A DNA stretch of 52,770 nucleotides from assembly GCA_903772945.1 (NCBI GenBank), contig CAICTM010000523.1:1-52770 (forward strand). Direction: 5' to 3'. This DNA comes from Seminavis robusta (Eukaryota > Bacillariophyta > Bacillariophyceae > Naviculales > Naviculaceae). A program made the position numbers and the translations under genes. Numbering within the stretch: the stretch's first letter is position 1; each line of letters begins with the position of its first letter. Below are positions 20,343-29,175 of the stretch, piece after piece. The notes beneath the pieces were generated by a model that saw only the letters and a program-made list of their open reading frames with translations, was not told the origin of the DNA and did no database searches.

Positions 20343-21828
20343 TTTCTCGGAGGCGGAAACGATGACGAGCCGGGCAATCATGAACAGAATCATGCGGACA
20401 ATGCGAGAGTCATCGAGGAAGGTAATAATGAACGGAGTGATGGAGAGAACGCCGCAGACCTGGAGGAAGGACTTGCTACAGCTGTACCAGTTCAGGAAGA
20501 CCTCAATGACGATGGGATTGTGGAGGCAACCCCAGATTCGGTGGCTGCAAAGAGGGCTCAAGAAAGAGAAAAGAGTCACAATCTCTGGCTGGCTGCGCTG
20601 GCATGGCTTGCCTCTTTGTGGGTATTCTTCTTGTCATTATTCTAATGGTCACTCTTACAAGAGACAAGGGTGAAGTGGTAGTGGTAGTTGAGACTCCACC
20701 TCCTTCTGAAGCACCCTCCGAAGCACCTTCTCCTTACCCCAGTCAAGCCCCAAGTTTCTTTCTAGCTGAAGACTTCCCCGAGACTACATTGGAAGTCATT
20801 AGAGACGATCCTTCATCACCGCAAGCCAGAGCCTATCAATGGATAATGGATGATCCAAAACTGCAAACGTACAGCAGTGAGCAGAAGCGCCAGCGCATGG
20901 CACTTGCTACCTTCTACTATGCCACTTTTGGGGAAAGCTGGACCTCTAGCCATCTTTGGTTGTCACACGATCATCATGAATGTGACTGGGAAAGCAAAAT
21001 GAATACTGGAAGCAATGAAAATGCCTCTGTGTGTGATGCCAATGGCAACTACTTGTACCTTATCTTCACCAACCACAAACTCAGGGGCACAATTCCAGCT
21101 GATGATCTCCTTCTACTCACATCACTCAAAGCACTCGAGATTGATAACAATGATATCGAAGGGACATTTCCCATTGAGCTTGGATCCTTGCCAAACTTGG
21201 AGGCGCTCCGACTTGATAACAACAAGTTGACAGGGACTCTTCCAATTCTTCCAAAGGGTTCCTTTCAACAACTCATGGACTTGACTCTTAACAAAAACGA
21301 CTTCACAGGTTAGTCTTTGCATGTTAGAGGCCAATTCCAAGTCATAACCAATGCCTGATCTACAATTGCTGATTCTCTCTTTTTAGGCACCCTACCTACC
21401 GAATTGGGTGGGTTGTCCAATTTGGAAACCCTGCTGTTGGGTGAGAACTCATTCAGTGGAATGATTCCCTCAGCACTGGGTCAGCTCTCTTTGTTGGATG
21501 AATTGAATCTCAGAATGACTGACATGACCGGGACAATCCCTTCGGAAATGGGTCAGTTGACAAACCTCAAGCTTCTAAGTATGAAGGAAAACCAGTTTAC
21601 TGGCAGCTTACCTTCAGAGCTGGGGCTGCTTGGCAAATTAGAAGAATGTTATTTAGAGCATATCTACTTCAGTGGACCAATCCCCACTGAGATTGGAATT
21701 GCAAGGAACCTGAATACTTTCTACATCCTGGGTGACAATGCTCTAACGGGGACCATTCCCACAGAGATTGGTTTGCTCACAAGTAAGTATCTCCCATGCA
21801 TCTTGTATGATGTCAACTACTCAACTAC

Positions 21829-21831
21829 NNN
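21829..21831. other. Three undetermined bases (NNN)
   Basis: A short run of N in what would be the last intron of the LRR gene. It marks a local ambiguity in the assembly and lowers confidence in the 3' end of that gene. Confidence 0.98.
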
Positions 21832-21888
21832 CCACCACATACCATACTAACACGTTGCATCCTTGGATAAACTATTTCCCCAGCGTAA

Positions 21889-22915
21889 CAACAACCTCAC
21901 AGGATCACAACCGGCACTACTATGGGGGAAGAGTAAGCTGAAGGTTTGGCTCCTCACTGAGTTTGTCCGATTGATCCCCAATCATGTTATGCATAAGAGG
22001 CCCCAATTTGCATATCAATACGTTCACGAAAAGAAAGTTTTCATCTAATACTATAGTGTAGCCTCTATGGCACCAAGGAATTGTCACTGACAGGGGTGAA
22101 TGGTTCGTCTTTGTCTCCCCTGGAATGGTTTTAGGTTTAGGCTTGAAGACATGCAGACAGCGACGGTCAACCACAGCGCCAACAAAGATTGAGACTAGCT
22201 AGTACGGCGCCTGTAACTCGCATCGTCACAGAAGAGTTGATCAAGTTGTATAGTCACTGAGCGAGTCGAGTCGCTACTGTACCGGTATATATACTCTGAG
22301 CACATAAATAGCATGCATAAATAGCTGCACTATCTTATATCAAGGAGGCACAGTATGCATACTTATACCGGTACCTAGCTAGCTACTCAGTATGTACTAG
22401 CTACTCTGAGTAGTAGATACATGTACATGTAGAGAGCTAGCGATAGAAGGCTAGCTAGATGTACCGTACATTTTGCTCCCTACTACTAGCTAGAGTACAT
22501 GTAGCTACTGGTGTACATCATGTACAGCTCTACATACTAGACTAACATACCGGTACCGTTCCAGCACAATGGATCGGTGACAACATGACAAACCTGACCA
22601 CGGTATCGGTAAAGTAAAAAACAACGGCGTCTCTATAAAAAGTGAAGAGAAATACCTGCGCGGGATAGGTCTCTAATTACCAAGTTCAACTTTGAATTTG
22701 AATTTTGAGCTTGGTACAATGAGACCGCCTTGGGAGCCGGAGCTATTTATTTAGCGTCACTCCCCGGTTCACCGTTATCCCTCGTCCGATTTCAAACGCT
22801 GACACGCTGAAGCGAAGGGACCTTCTTCTCACTTTTGCATGCCCTTCACTTCGAACATCATCATTTCTTGGTTTCTCTTTTGTTGTTTGCTTCGGCCACA
22901 ATCGAAACCTTCGCC
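21889..22915. other. Intergenic stretch with GTAC/CTAG-rich repeats and a hairpin
   Basis: The left part keeps weak LRR debris and a short unrelated open frame. From 22200 to 22560 the sequence is dense in CTAGCTAG, GTACATGTAC and TACCGGTA (22280, 22366, 22548). A clear hairpin lies at 22668-22726. The right end holds the promoter and leader of the second silaffin-like gene. Confidence 0.65.
22668..22726. promoter_or_regulatory. 59-nt hairpin upstream of the silaffin-like gene
   Basis: GGTCTC at the left pairs with GAGACC at the right, and inside it ACCAAGTTCAA pairs with TTGAGCTTGGT (one mismatch), around an AT-rich core with TTTGAATTTGAATTTT. It ends about 190 bp before the start codon at 22916. 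It could be a regulatory site or the remains of a small mobile element; the function is inferred from position only. Confidence 0.5.
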
Positions 22916-23833
22916 ATGAAGATCTGTCAAGTGCTAACGGCATTCCTCCTCTTCAGTCCCCAGTATGTAAGTGGAGGGGAACAAAAACTGCGTCAAGGCA
23001 GAAGGTCTTTGGCGGATATGGTCGAAGGTGCTTCCGAGGAGGTGTTGGATCCAGTCGATGTCGTCCAATCAGCAGAAATGGAGACCGACATCGACCAGAG
23101 GGACTTGGTGGACTCATACGCTGAGCCACCAAGAAATGAAATCGATTTAGTTAATGGTGTTGAACAGCTTGATGCCGGTGACTTGGTTAATGATGTTCTT
23201 GTAGATGAGGAAGTGGAGGATGCGTTGGTGGAACAAGATGAGCGAAACCTGGGGAAAAAACGGTATGGTCGTCGACGCAGGAAACGATCTGGCCACGGCC
23301 GCCGCCATCGACGCAAGCACTACCACCATCACTCACATTCTTCAGGCAGCAGCAGCTCATCCAAGGGATCGAAAGGGAGCAAAGGATCCAAGGGAAGTTT
23401 CTGGAGCAACTTTTTCAGCAAAGGATCAAAAGGAAGTAAGGGTTCCAGTAGCAGCAGCAGCAGTTCACACCATCATCACTACTATAATCACAAACGCAGG
23501 CACCATCACGGACGTTCACACCGCAGAGGAAGCGGGAGCTACTCGGGTAGCCATGGTTCAGGCAGCTACGGATCAGGTAGTTATGGTTCAGGCAGCTACG
23601 GATCAGGTAGTTATGGTTCATACGGCAGTGGAAGCTACGGCAGCGTAGGAAGCGGATCTTATTCTGGTGGAAGTTATGGGAGTTACAGGGGCAGCGGAAG
23701 AGGAAGCCACCGTGGTCATCACCACCACCATCATCACTCATCCAGCAGCAGCAGCTCATCCAAAAGCAAAGGTAGCAAGGGCAGCAAAGGAAGTAAAGGA
23801 AGTAGCAGTTCTTGGAGCTGGTCATGGTTCTAA
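22916..23833 (+). CDS. Silaffin-like secreted protein, Lys/Ser/Gly- and His-rich
   Basis: Intronless, 305 aa from the ATG at 22916; the frame is open upstream, but this Met begins a good signal peptide (M-K-I-C-Q-V-L-T-A-F-L-L-F). An acidic pro-region (about 40-135, many Asp, Glu, Val) follows, bounded by R-S-L and R-N-L, both of RXL type. The mature part opens with a strongly basic block (K-K-R-Y-G-R-R-R-R-K-R) and then alternates S-K-G repeats with lysines every third residue, Ser runs, G-S-Y-G repeats and His tracts, including seven His in a row near residue 277. It ends in W-S-W-S-W-F. The domain order matches the S-K-G protein at 14865, but the His and Arg blocks are extra. Silica association is likely by composition; the His tracts could bind metal. 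Both points are inference. Confidence 0.8.
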   Translation: MKICQVLTAFLLFSPQYVSGGEQKLRQGRRSLADMVEGASEEVLDPVDVVQSAEMETDIDQRDLVDSYAEPPRNEIDLVNGVEQLDAGDLVNDVLVDEEVEDALVEQDERNLGKKRYGRRRRKRSGHGRRHRRKHYHHHSHSSGSSSSSKGSKGSKGSKGSFWSNFFSKGSKGSKGSSSSSSSSHHHHYYNHKRRHHHGRSHRRGSGSYSGSHGSGSYGSGSYGSGSYGSGSYGSYGSGSYGSVGSGSYSGGSYGSYRGSGRGSHRGHHHHHHHSSSSSSSSKSKGSKGSKGSKGSSSSWSWSWF

Positions 23834-24633
23834 GGGGTGGCATGAGCTGGTATGGGAATCGAATTGACTCTCTGTTGATATCAGCAACGCTTCCTTATCT
23901 CATGACAACGCAAGTTTGTGCAGATGGAATTTATTTTGCAGCTGTGCTGTTCCCCAGCTGTTTCTTGTACACGGCATGACCGAGAATACAGCTTGTGCTT
24001 TATTCGTTCGCAGCACGCGTCGAGTGTTCTTGTTATTATACATATAGAATGAATATAACACGCAGTTTGCCGAACTTTTACAATACCGTAGCAAAAAAAA
24101 AATAGACAAACACCCATGAAGTTTGTGCCTTGGTTTACTCGTTGTGTTTGGGTCATGTACCGGTACCAGATCTTTGTCCCTTGGACACAAAAAGATGAGT
24201 GACCAGTTGACCTTTGTTGCTTCACCTTGCACCGATAACATACATTACCAGGTACACTGTACCATGACAAGCATACCATATTAGGGCGTATGATTCTTAT
24301 ATCGAGTCGAGTCTGGCTAGACACTAGTAGCATTATTATTATTAGGAGCAAGCAAGCAGAAAGGACTACCGGTACAGTACCCTGTCTCAGAATTGGATCC
24401 AACGAAAAGCCTCTTTTCCGGGGTAAAACATGCTCCAAAGATTGGGTCATCTTGGTGGCACATGTGCCAGTTGCTCTGTTACTTCTTCTTTCCAACTTCC
24501 AACAAATTGTAAGATTGTTGATTCGACTCGATTCGAGCTTGTAGATAGATTGCCTTCGAAGGTGAGCTTGTAATAATAGCACACCATCTTCTGAAGGAAA
24601 GCAGCACATTCAGCAGTATCATCATCCATCATC
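23834..24633. other. Intergenic stretch
   Basis: It holds the 3' UTR of the silaffin-like gene and the promoter and 5' UTR of the PLC gene. A TACCGGTA palindrome is at 24158. The longest minus-strand open frame (about 240 codons, 23881-24609) has no domain signature and is Cys- and Arg-rich in a way typical of chance frames. Confidence 0.5.
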
Positions 24634-27141
24634 ATGCCAACCCCTAGCGAACGCCGCAAGCACTGGGCGAGTGTGAAGTCTCCTGCGAGCAGTGTGACGG
24701 CCGCTCTGGGTGACAATGTGAAATTGGCCAAGCATTCGAAGTGGCACCAGGGCATTCCGGTGATGAAGGTGGACAAGGCTGGCAAGATGGCCAAGCGCTA
24801 TCTGACCATTGGCAAGGACAAGATGGCGATTTACTGTACTCACCAATCTATCGAAAAGTTCATGGCCAAGTCGGAATCTTCCTTTACTCTGGCTCTTCCC
24901 AAGGTATCCATGTTGTCGTTGCGAGGTACAAAAGGCAGCGACGCTGGACAACGACACATTGATGTCGCCGATCTCGTGGATGTGGTGGTGGGTCTGGTAG
25001 GAACACTCAAACTGGAAAAGGCCCGCAATGAGAATCGACTCAAGGGACTCTTTTCGGAAATTGATACCCAGCGAGAACAAATCGTAACCATTATCCACCA
25101 TGGAAATGATACACTCAACGTCCTGATCGATGACGCCCAAGAGCGCAAAAACCTTGTAGACTGTTTGAGGAAAATGAAGGCAGAATACGATAAGGCTCGT
25201 CTGTTGGTGGATAACGAAGCCTTGCTGTTGAGGTACACCTGGTACGATGTAGACTTGAACAAGGATAATCAGATTGGCGAAAAGGAATTCATCAATATCC
25301 TTCAACGTGTCAACATCAACCTAAAGGGTCCTGGAAAAATCTTCAGGCAGTTCCTCAAGGATCAGCACATCAATTCCAAGGCCCTCAAATACCACGAGTG
25401 TATGTTACTCCTCCAGAAAATCAAGGCCGAACACTCGTCTGGAGATGTTTCAGCCAGTGAGGCCATTGCCGATGACATTTGGAACAAACACTTTGGAAGC
25501 GACAAAAAATTCATTACCGCCCAAGACTTCCTTAGCAAGTTCTTGATGACCAAGCAAGACGAAAAAGGAGCGACCCTCAACGACGTGGTGAAAATGTTCG
25601 CAACGATCAACGAAGTCGAAGTCAACAGGGAAGAAGATGATTACCCAGATGACTGCATGAGTCGATTTCGATTTGAGCTCTTTTTGAGGTCGGAATTGAA
25701 CCAGGCGTATAATCCAAAGGCACAGGAAAAGCACAAGGGAAGACTCGACAAGCCTCTGTCGCACTACTGGATCAACACCGGCCACAACACCTACCTTACC
25801 GGTGATCAGCTGGCATCGTCCTCCTCGGTCGAAATGTACATGAGGTCTTTGAGGCGAGGATGCAGATGCCTCGAGTTGGATTGCTGGGATGGTGACGCAC
25901 CCGACGACACCAACGGAGAGGTCATCCCCGTTGTCTTTCACGGACACACGGTAACATCCAAGATTGCCTTTGTGGAGATCCTTCACGGCGTCAAGACGTT
26001 TCTTGATGACCACCCTGATACATATCCCATCATCTTATCGTTGGAGAACCACTGCTCTCATCCTTTTCAAGCAGCAATGGCGAAGAACATGAGTGACATT
26101 TTTGGAAAGAAATTGTACGTTCCGCCTCCCGGAAAGGCCACCATGGATGATTTGCCTTCGCCCGAGACCTTGAGAGGAATGATTGTCATCAAGGGCAAAC
26201 GGCCTCCCGAGCAGGACGACACAGCAGCAGAGCATGAATCGGATTTCGATCCGTACGCCGAGGGCGCTGCGGATCCTGGTGGCGTGGACACGAAAGGTGC
26301 GGGCGACAAAAAGGCCCCTCCACCCAAAGTTGTTCCCGAGCTTGCAAAGCTCACTCTCTTTCATGGAACCGGATTCAAGTCGTTTGAGAAATCTATTGAC
26401 TTGCCGCCCAGTCACATGCACAGCATTGGAGAGAGCAAGATTCCTAAACTAATCAACAAGGAATACAGCAAGGCACTCCAATGGCGCACGTACAACCAGA
26501 GACACATGACCAGGACCTATCCAGCTGGACTTCGTGTCGATTCTTCGAATTACAACCCCATGCTGGCGTGGTCTGTAGGATCTCAGTTGGTGGCCTTGAA
26601 CTTTCAGACAACGGACACTCCTTTGATTCTGAATGATGGTAGATTCCGTCAAGCAGGTGGCTGTGGATATTTGCCGAAGCCACAGAGTGTAATGGGAGCA
26701 TGTCCTGGCAGCCTTCCCTCCCCGATTCACTTGACTCTGCGTGTGATTAGCGGCAGTTGTCTTCCCAAACCAGGCGGCTCTACGACCGGTGAAATCATTG
26801 ATCCCTACGTGCAGGTTTCTCTCCACGACATTAAGGAGGGAAACAATGGTGGCGACTACGAACCGTCCGTGGATACGCAAAGTACCGACTTTGTGAATAA
26901 TAACGGGTTCTCTCCGGTCTTTCAAAGGACGTTCCAATTTTATATTTCCAACCCCGACTGTGCCATGATCTGCTTTGATGTGTTTGAGAAGGATGTTGAC
27001 TTTGATGATAAAGTGGCTCATACTGCGATTCCCTTTTCCTGTTTGCGCAAGGGTTATCGATCTATCCTGCTGTATGACAATCACAATACACGCAGTGGAG
27101 CGTTTGGTTTCGCCACTCTGCTGGTTGAGGTCATTTACTAG
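24634..27141 (+). CDS. Phosphoinositide-specific phospholipase C (delta-like)
   Basis: Intronless, 835 aa. It hydrolyses PIP2 to IP3 and diacylglycerol at the plasma membrane in a Ca-dependent way. Domain order is full: a PH-like N-terminus (about 20-190); EF-hands (D-V-D-L-N-K-D-N-Q-I-G near 206); catalytic X box (about 370-520) with H384 in N-T-G-H-N-T-Y-L and H436 in V-F-H-G-H-T; an acidic linker (about 527-560); Y box (about 567-690) with L-P-P-S-H and G-G-C-G-Y-L-P-K-P; and a C-terminal C2 domain (about 700-835) with D-P-Y-V-Q-V. E-L-D-C-W-D-G and S-L-E-N-H-C, needed for Ca and substrate, are present. The length is close to PLC-delta. The start ATG follows an ATC-rich leader. Nothing suggests damage. 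Confidence 0.96.
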   Translation: MPTPSERRKHWASVKSPASSVTAALGDNVKLAKHSKWHQGIPVMKVDKAGKMAKRYLTIGKDKMAIYCTHQSIEKFMAKSESSFTLALPKVSMLSLRGTKGSDAGQRHIDVADLVDVVVGLVGTLKLEKARNENRLKGLFSEIDTQREQIVTIIHHGNDTLNVLIDDAQERKNLVDCLRKMKAEYDKARLLVDNEALLLRYTWYDVDLNKDNQIGEKEFINILQRVNINLKGPGKIFRQFLKDQHINSKALKYHECMLLLQKIKAEHSSGDVSASEAIADDIWNKHFGSDKKFITAQDFLSKFLMTKQDEKGATLNDVVKMFATINEVEVNREEDDYPDDCMSRFRFELFLRSELNQAYNPKAQEKHKGRLDKPLSHYWINTGHNTYLTGDQLASSSSVEMYMRSLRRGCRCLELDCWDGDAPDDTNGEVIPVVFHGHTVTSKIAFVEILHGVKTFLDDHPDTYPIILSLENHCSHPFQAAMAKNMSDIFGKKLYVPPPGKATMDDLPSPETLRGMIVIKGKRPPEQDDTAAEHESDFDPYAEGAADPGGVDTKGAGDKKAPPPKVVPELAKLTLFHGTGFKSFEKSIDLPPSHMHSIGESKIPKLINKEYSKALQWRTYNQRHMTRTYPAGLRVDSSNYNPMLAWSVGSQLVALNFQTTDTPLILNDGRFRQAGGCGYLPKPQSVMGACPGSLPSPIHLTLRVISGSCLPKPGGSTTGEIIDPYVQVSLHDIKEGNNGGDYEPSVDTQSTDFVNNNGFSPVFQRTFQFYISNPDCAMICFDVFEKDVDFDDKVAHTAIPFSCLRKGYRSILLYDNHNTRSGAFGFATLLVEVIY

Positions 27142-27540
27142 CAGGGGGGCCGGGAGGCTCGAATCAAGTCGATTGTTGAACCAAGGAGGACTCTAACGTG
27201 AAACTATTTATTTGTAAGCAAAGAACCTTGTCGCTGAAACTTCTAGTAGCCCATGCATTGTCAGTTGTGCGAACAGCGATCATGAGGCGTCGACCGGTAC
27301 AATAGCCTCGCTGTTCGTACATTCCGTCTATATAGAGCAGCAAATAACCTTGCAGTTGGTTGGACCCACGGAAGAACCCGGACTTCTGCTGGTTAGCCAG
27401 AGATGTGCCAATGCATCGTTTGATTGCAAACCAATTCGTCAACAATAAAACTTGAGTGCTACTGACCCTTCTGTGTTAGCAGTACCGGAATACTACTTTG
27501 GGAGTTCTTTCGTAGACTCACCCAGTTCTGCATCGAATCG
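27142..27540. other. Convergent 3' intergenic stretch
   Basis: It lies between the stop codons of the PLC gene and the ACBP-ankyrin gene. No gene or repeat was recognised, only probable 3' UTRs. Confidence 0.5.
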
Positions 27541-28506
27541 TCATGTCTTTTGAATACACGAAGCAAACAACTCTTTCATTTCGTTCGAACCATCCTCCTC
27601 TGCGCACTTTCGTGGAGTGTCTCCATCCACATCTGCTTTTTCGGCGTTTGCGCCATGATCCAGGAGCAACTTGCAAGCTTCTATGTTCTCTGCAATCACA
27701 GCGGCATGCAAAACAGTGATTCCGTCTCCGTCAGCAGCGTTTACATCTGCCCCAGCATCCATCAACGCTTTCAAAGCTTCCGAAGCCCCCTTATCTGCCG
27801 CCAGATGCAGAGCCGACTGTCCGTCTTCGTCTCTGTGGTTGACCAATTCTGGGTATTGTTTCAGCAAAGATTGTAACTCCTTGGCATCATTCTGACTAGC
27901 TGCTCTCAGTACCGTTTGTGCCAAGGTTAGCTCTTGCCCATTGTAGCCATCCCCACTATCCTCTGCGTTGGTTGCTAGGGAGCTCGGTTTGTTGCCCAGG
28001 CCGCCTCCATCAATGGGGAAATCATCAAGAAGATCTATACCTTCAATATCATTCAAATCACCGTCAACACCTCCTCCATGGTCCATACTGCCGTTGGTTT
28101 GCAGTTGCTGTACAGCCTCGATGTAATGCAGCATGGCGACGTTCTTGTTCATGCCCCTGGCGCGACACCAGGCGCTATGCTTTGCTTTTTCCACGATATT
28201 GAATGCACATCCTGGCGACTTGTCAGGGGCATTTCCTTCTTTGCTTTGCTTATAAAGACTGTAGAGAATGAGTTTTTCCGTGTTGGAAATGTTCCTCAAC
28301 TGTCTGCTCTCTTGCGTTGCTGCCTCAAACAAGATAGCTAGTTGTGGATCTACAGTGTCATCGTTTCGCTCTTTGGGAGGAGCGTCGGTCTTCCGTCTCC
28401 TTCGTATTCGTTTCAGAACTACAACCGCTGTTGCGACGGAGAGCAAAGCTGCCCCCGTCCACAGGATGGTTCTGTTCGAGGCTCGTGCCGTTGATAGGGC
28501 TGCCAT
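27541..28506 (-). CDS. Acyl-CoA-binding protein with ankyrin repeats
   Basis: Intronless, 321 aa. The N-terminus has a membrane anchor (I-L-W-T-G-A-A-L-L-S-V-A-T-A-V-V-V-L) followed by a basic stop-transfer (K-R-I-R-R-R-R-K). An acyl-CoA-binding domain (about 50-140) carries the family signature L-Y-x-L-Y-K-Q-S-K-E-G and K-A-K-H-S-A-W. After an acidic, Gly-rich linker come three ankyrin repeats (about 195-318), including G-Q-S-A-L-H-L-A-A-D-K-G and G-I-T-V-L-H-A-A. This is the layout of plant ACBP1/2 and resembles animal ACBD6 with an added anchor. Such proteins hold long-chain acyl-CoA at the endoplasmic reticulum and bind partners through the ankyrin repeats. Confidence 0.92.
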   Translation of the reverse strand: MAALSTARASNRTILWTGAALLSVATAVVVLKRIRRRRKTDAPPKERNDDTVDPQLAILFEAATQESRQLRNISNTEKLILYSLYKQSKEGNAPDKSPGCAFNIVEKAKHSAWCRARGMNKNVAMLHYIEAVQQLQTNGSMDHGGGVDGDLNDIEGIDLLDDFPIDGGGLGNKPSSLATNAEDSGDGYNGQELTLAQTVLRAASQNDAKELQSLLKQYPELVNHRDEDGQSALHLAADKGASEALKALMDAGADVNAADGDGITVLHAAVIAENIEACKLLLDHGANAEKADVDGDTPRKCAEEDGSNEMKELFASCIQKT

Positions 28507-29175
28507 CTTGTACTCATCTACAGCTGCACCAACAACAACACAACAAGAACCAAAAGACTGACACTCGAGTCTTTCTGAGTAAATAGGAGGCAGCTTTTGT
28601 TTTTGGAATTTCTTTTCTTAAAAGTTTGGCCATTTTATTGTTTTCATGAATTGGACCCTAACACTCGCGCCTCAAGCTAAATCTCACTTTGAGGGATTTC
28701 ATTCATGAATCTCTCAATTGGCTTTCCTCCGACAAAATACTACTTACCTGGACCTACATAGTAGGTGCAGTACACAAAACTCCCAGAATTTTACAGTATT
28801 GAAAATTAGTTTTACCGCCCCTATCCCCTATGCCTGCGTAAACCCCACTTAGTAGGCCAGCTTCCGGGGGGAAGCCGCACATCAAGCGCACAAGCATGAT
28901 GAAGAGAAGCAGAGTGACAGCCCTCGAGGTGTCCACGGTAGCGTACCGGAAGCATTGCCGGTTCAGGTACGAAGTAGATATCCACCAATTTGAGGTGCAA
29001 TTACGCCTTTGGAATGATCGCATCAGCACTGCTACCTAGTCCTAGCCCTGTGGGGGCTCAAACTTTTCCCGCTATGCGTAGCAATAGCTAGCTATACCGG
29101 TACGCTCAGAGAGGTCAAACCAAGCAAACACTGATTCTACTCTCTAAACTATTCAATCTTCCCTCTCTTCCTTCT
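28507..29175. other. Intergenic stretch
   Basis: It holds the promoter of the ACBP gene at the left and the 3' UTR of the lipase gene at the right. A TACCGGTA palindrome is at 29095. No gene was recognised. Confidence 0.5.

Larger units (their letters stand above)
19620..21888 (+). pseudogene. Leucine-rich-repeat receptor-like protein, frame broken and 3' truncated
   Basis: The N-terminal part (19620 to about 20585) is a Ser/Ala/acid-rich cytosolic region with an internal duplication. The reading frame must then shift by one base around 20585-20603 to continue into a membrane helix (F-V-G-I-L-L-V-I-I-L-M-V), a Pro/Ser-rich stalk (P-S-E-A-P-S-E-A-P-S) and an LRR domain with L-x-x-N-x-x-x-G-x-I/L-P repeats. 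Exon 1 ends at 21308; exon 2 is 21387-21782, in phase. After a further intron containing NNN (21829-21831), the next segment reads TAA almost at once, although N-N-L-T-G (LRR debris) follows. Intact relatives have the N-terminus, helix, stalk and LRRs in one frame, with the LRRs outside the cell. One frame error plus loss of the 3' repeats suggests a pseudogene; a sequencing error near the Ns cannot be excluded. Confidence 0.75.

Noticed and set aside
20585..20603. Programmed ribosomal frameshift in the LRR gene
   Set aside because: There is no slippery heptamer or following pseudoknot evident; mutation or sequence error is simpler.
19984..20673. Leu/Val-rich frame suggesting membrane helices in the LRR gene N-terminus
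   Set aside because: It comes from reading the GCTTCTACT minisatellite in another frame; the real frame codes T-G-A-S.
23881..24609. Minus-strand frame of about 240 codons as a gene
   Set aside because: No domain, Cys/Arg-biased composition, and it overlaps the probable UTRs of both neighbours.
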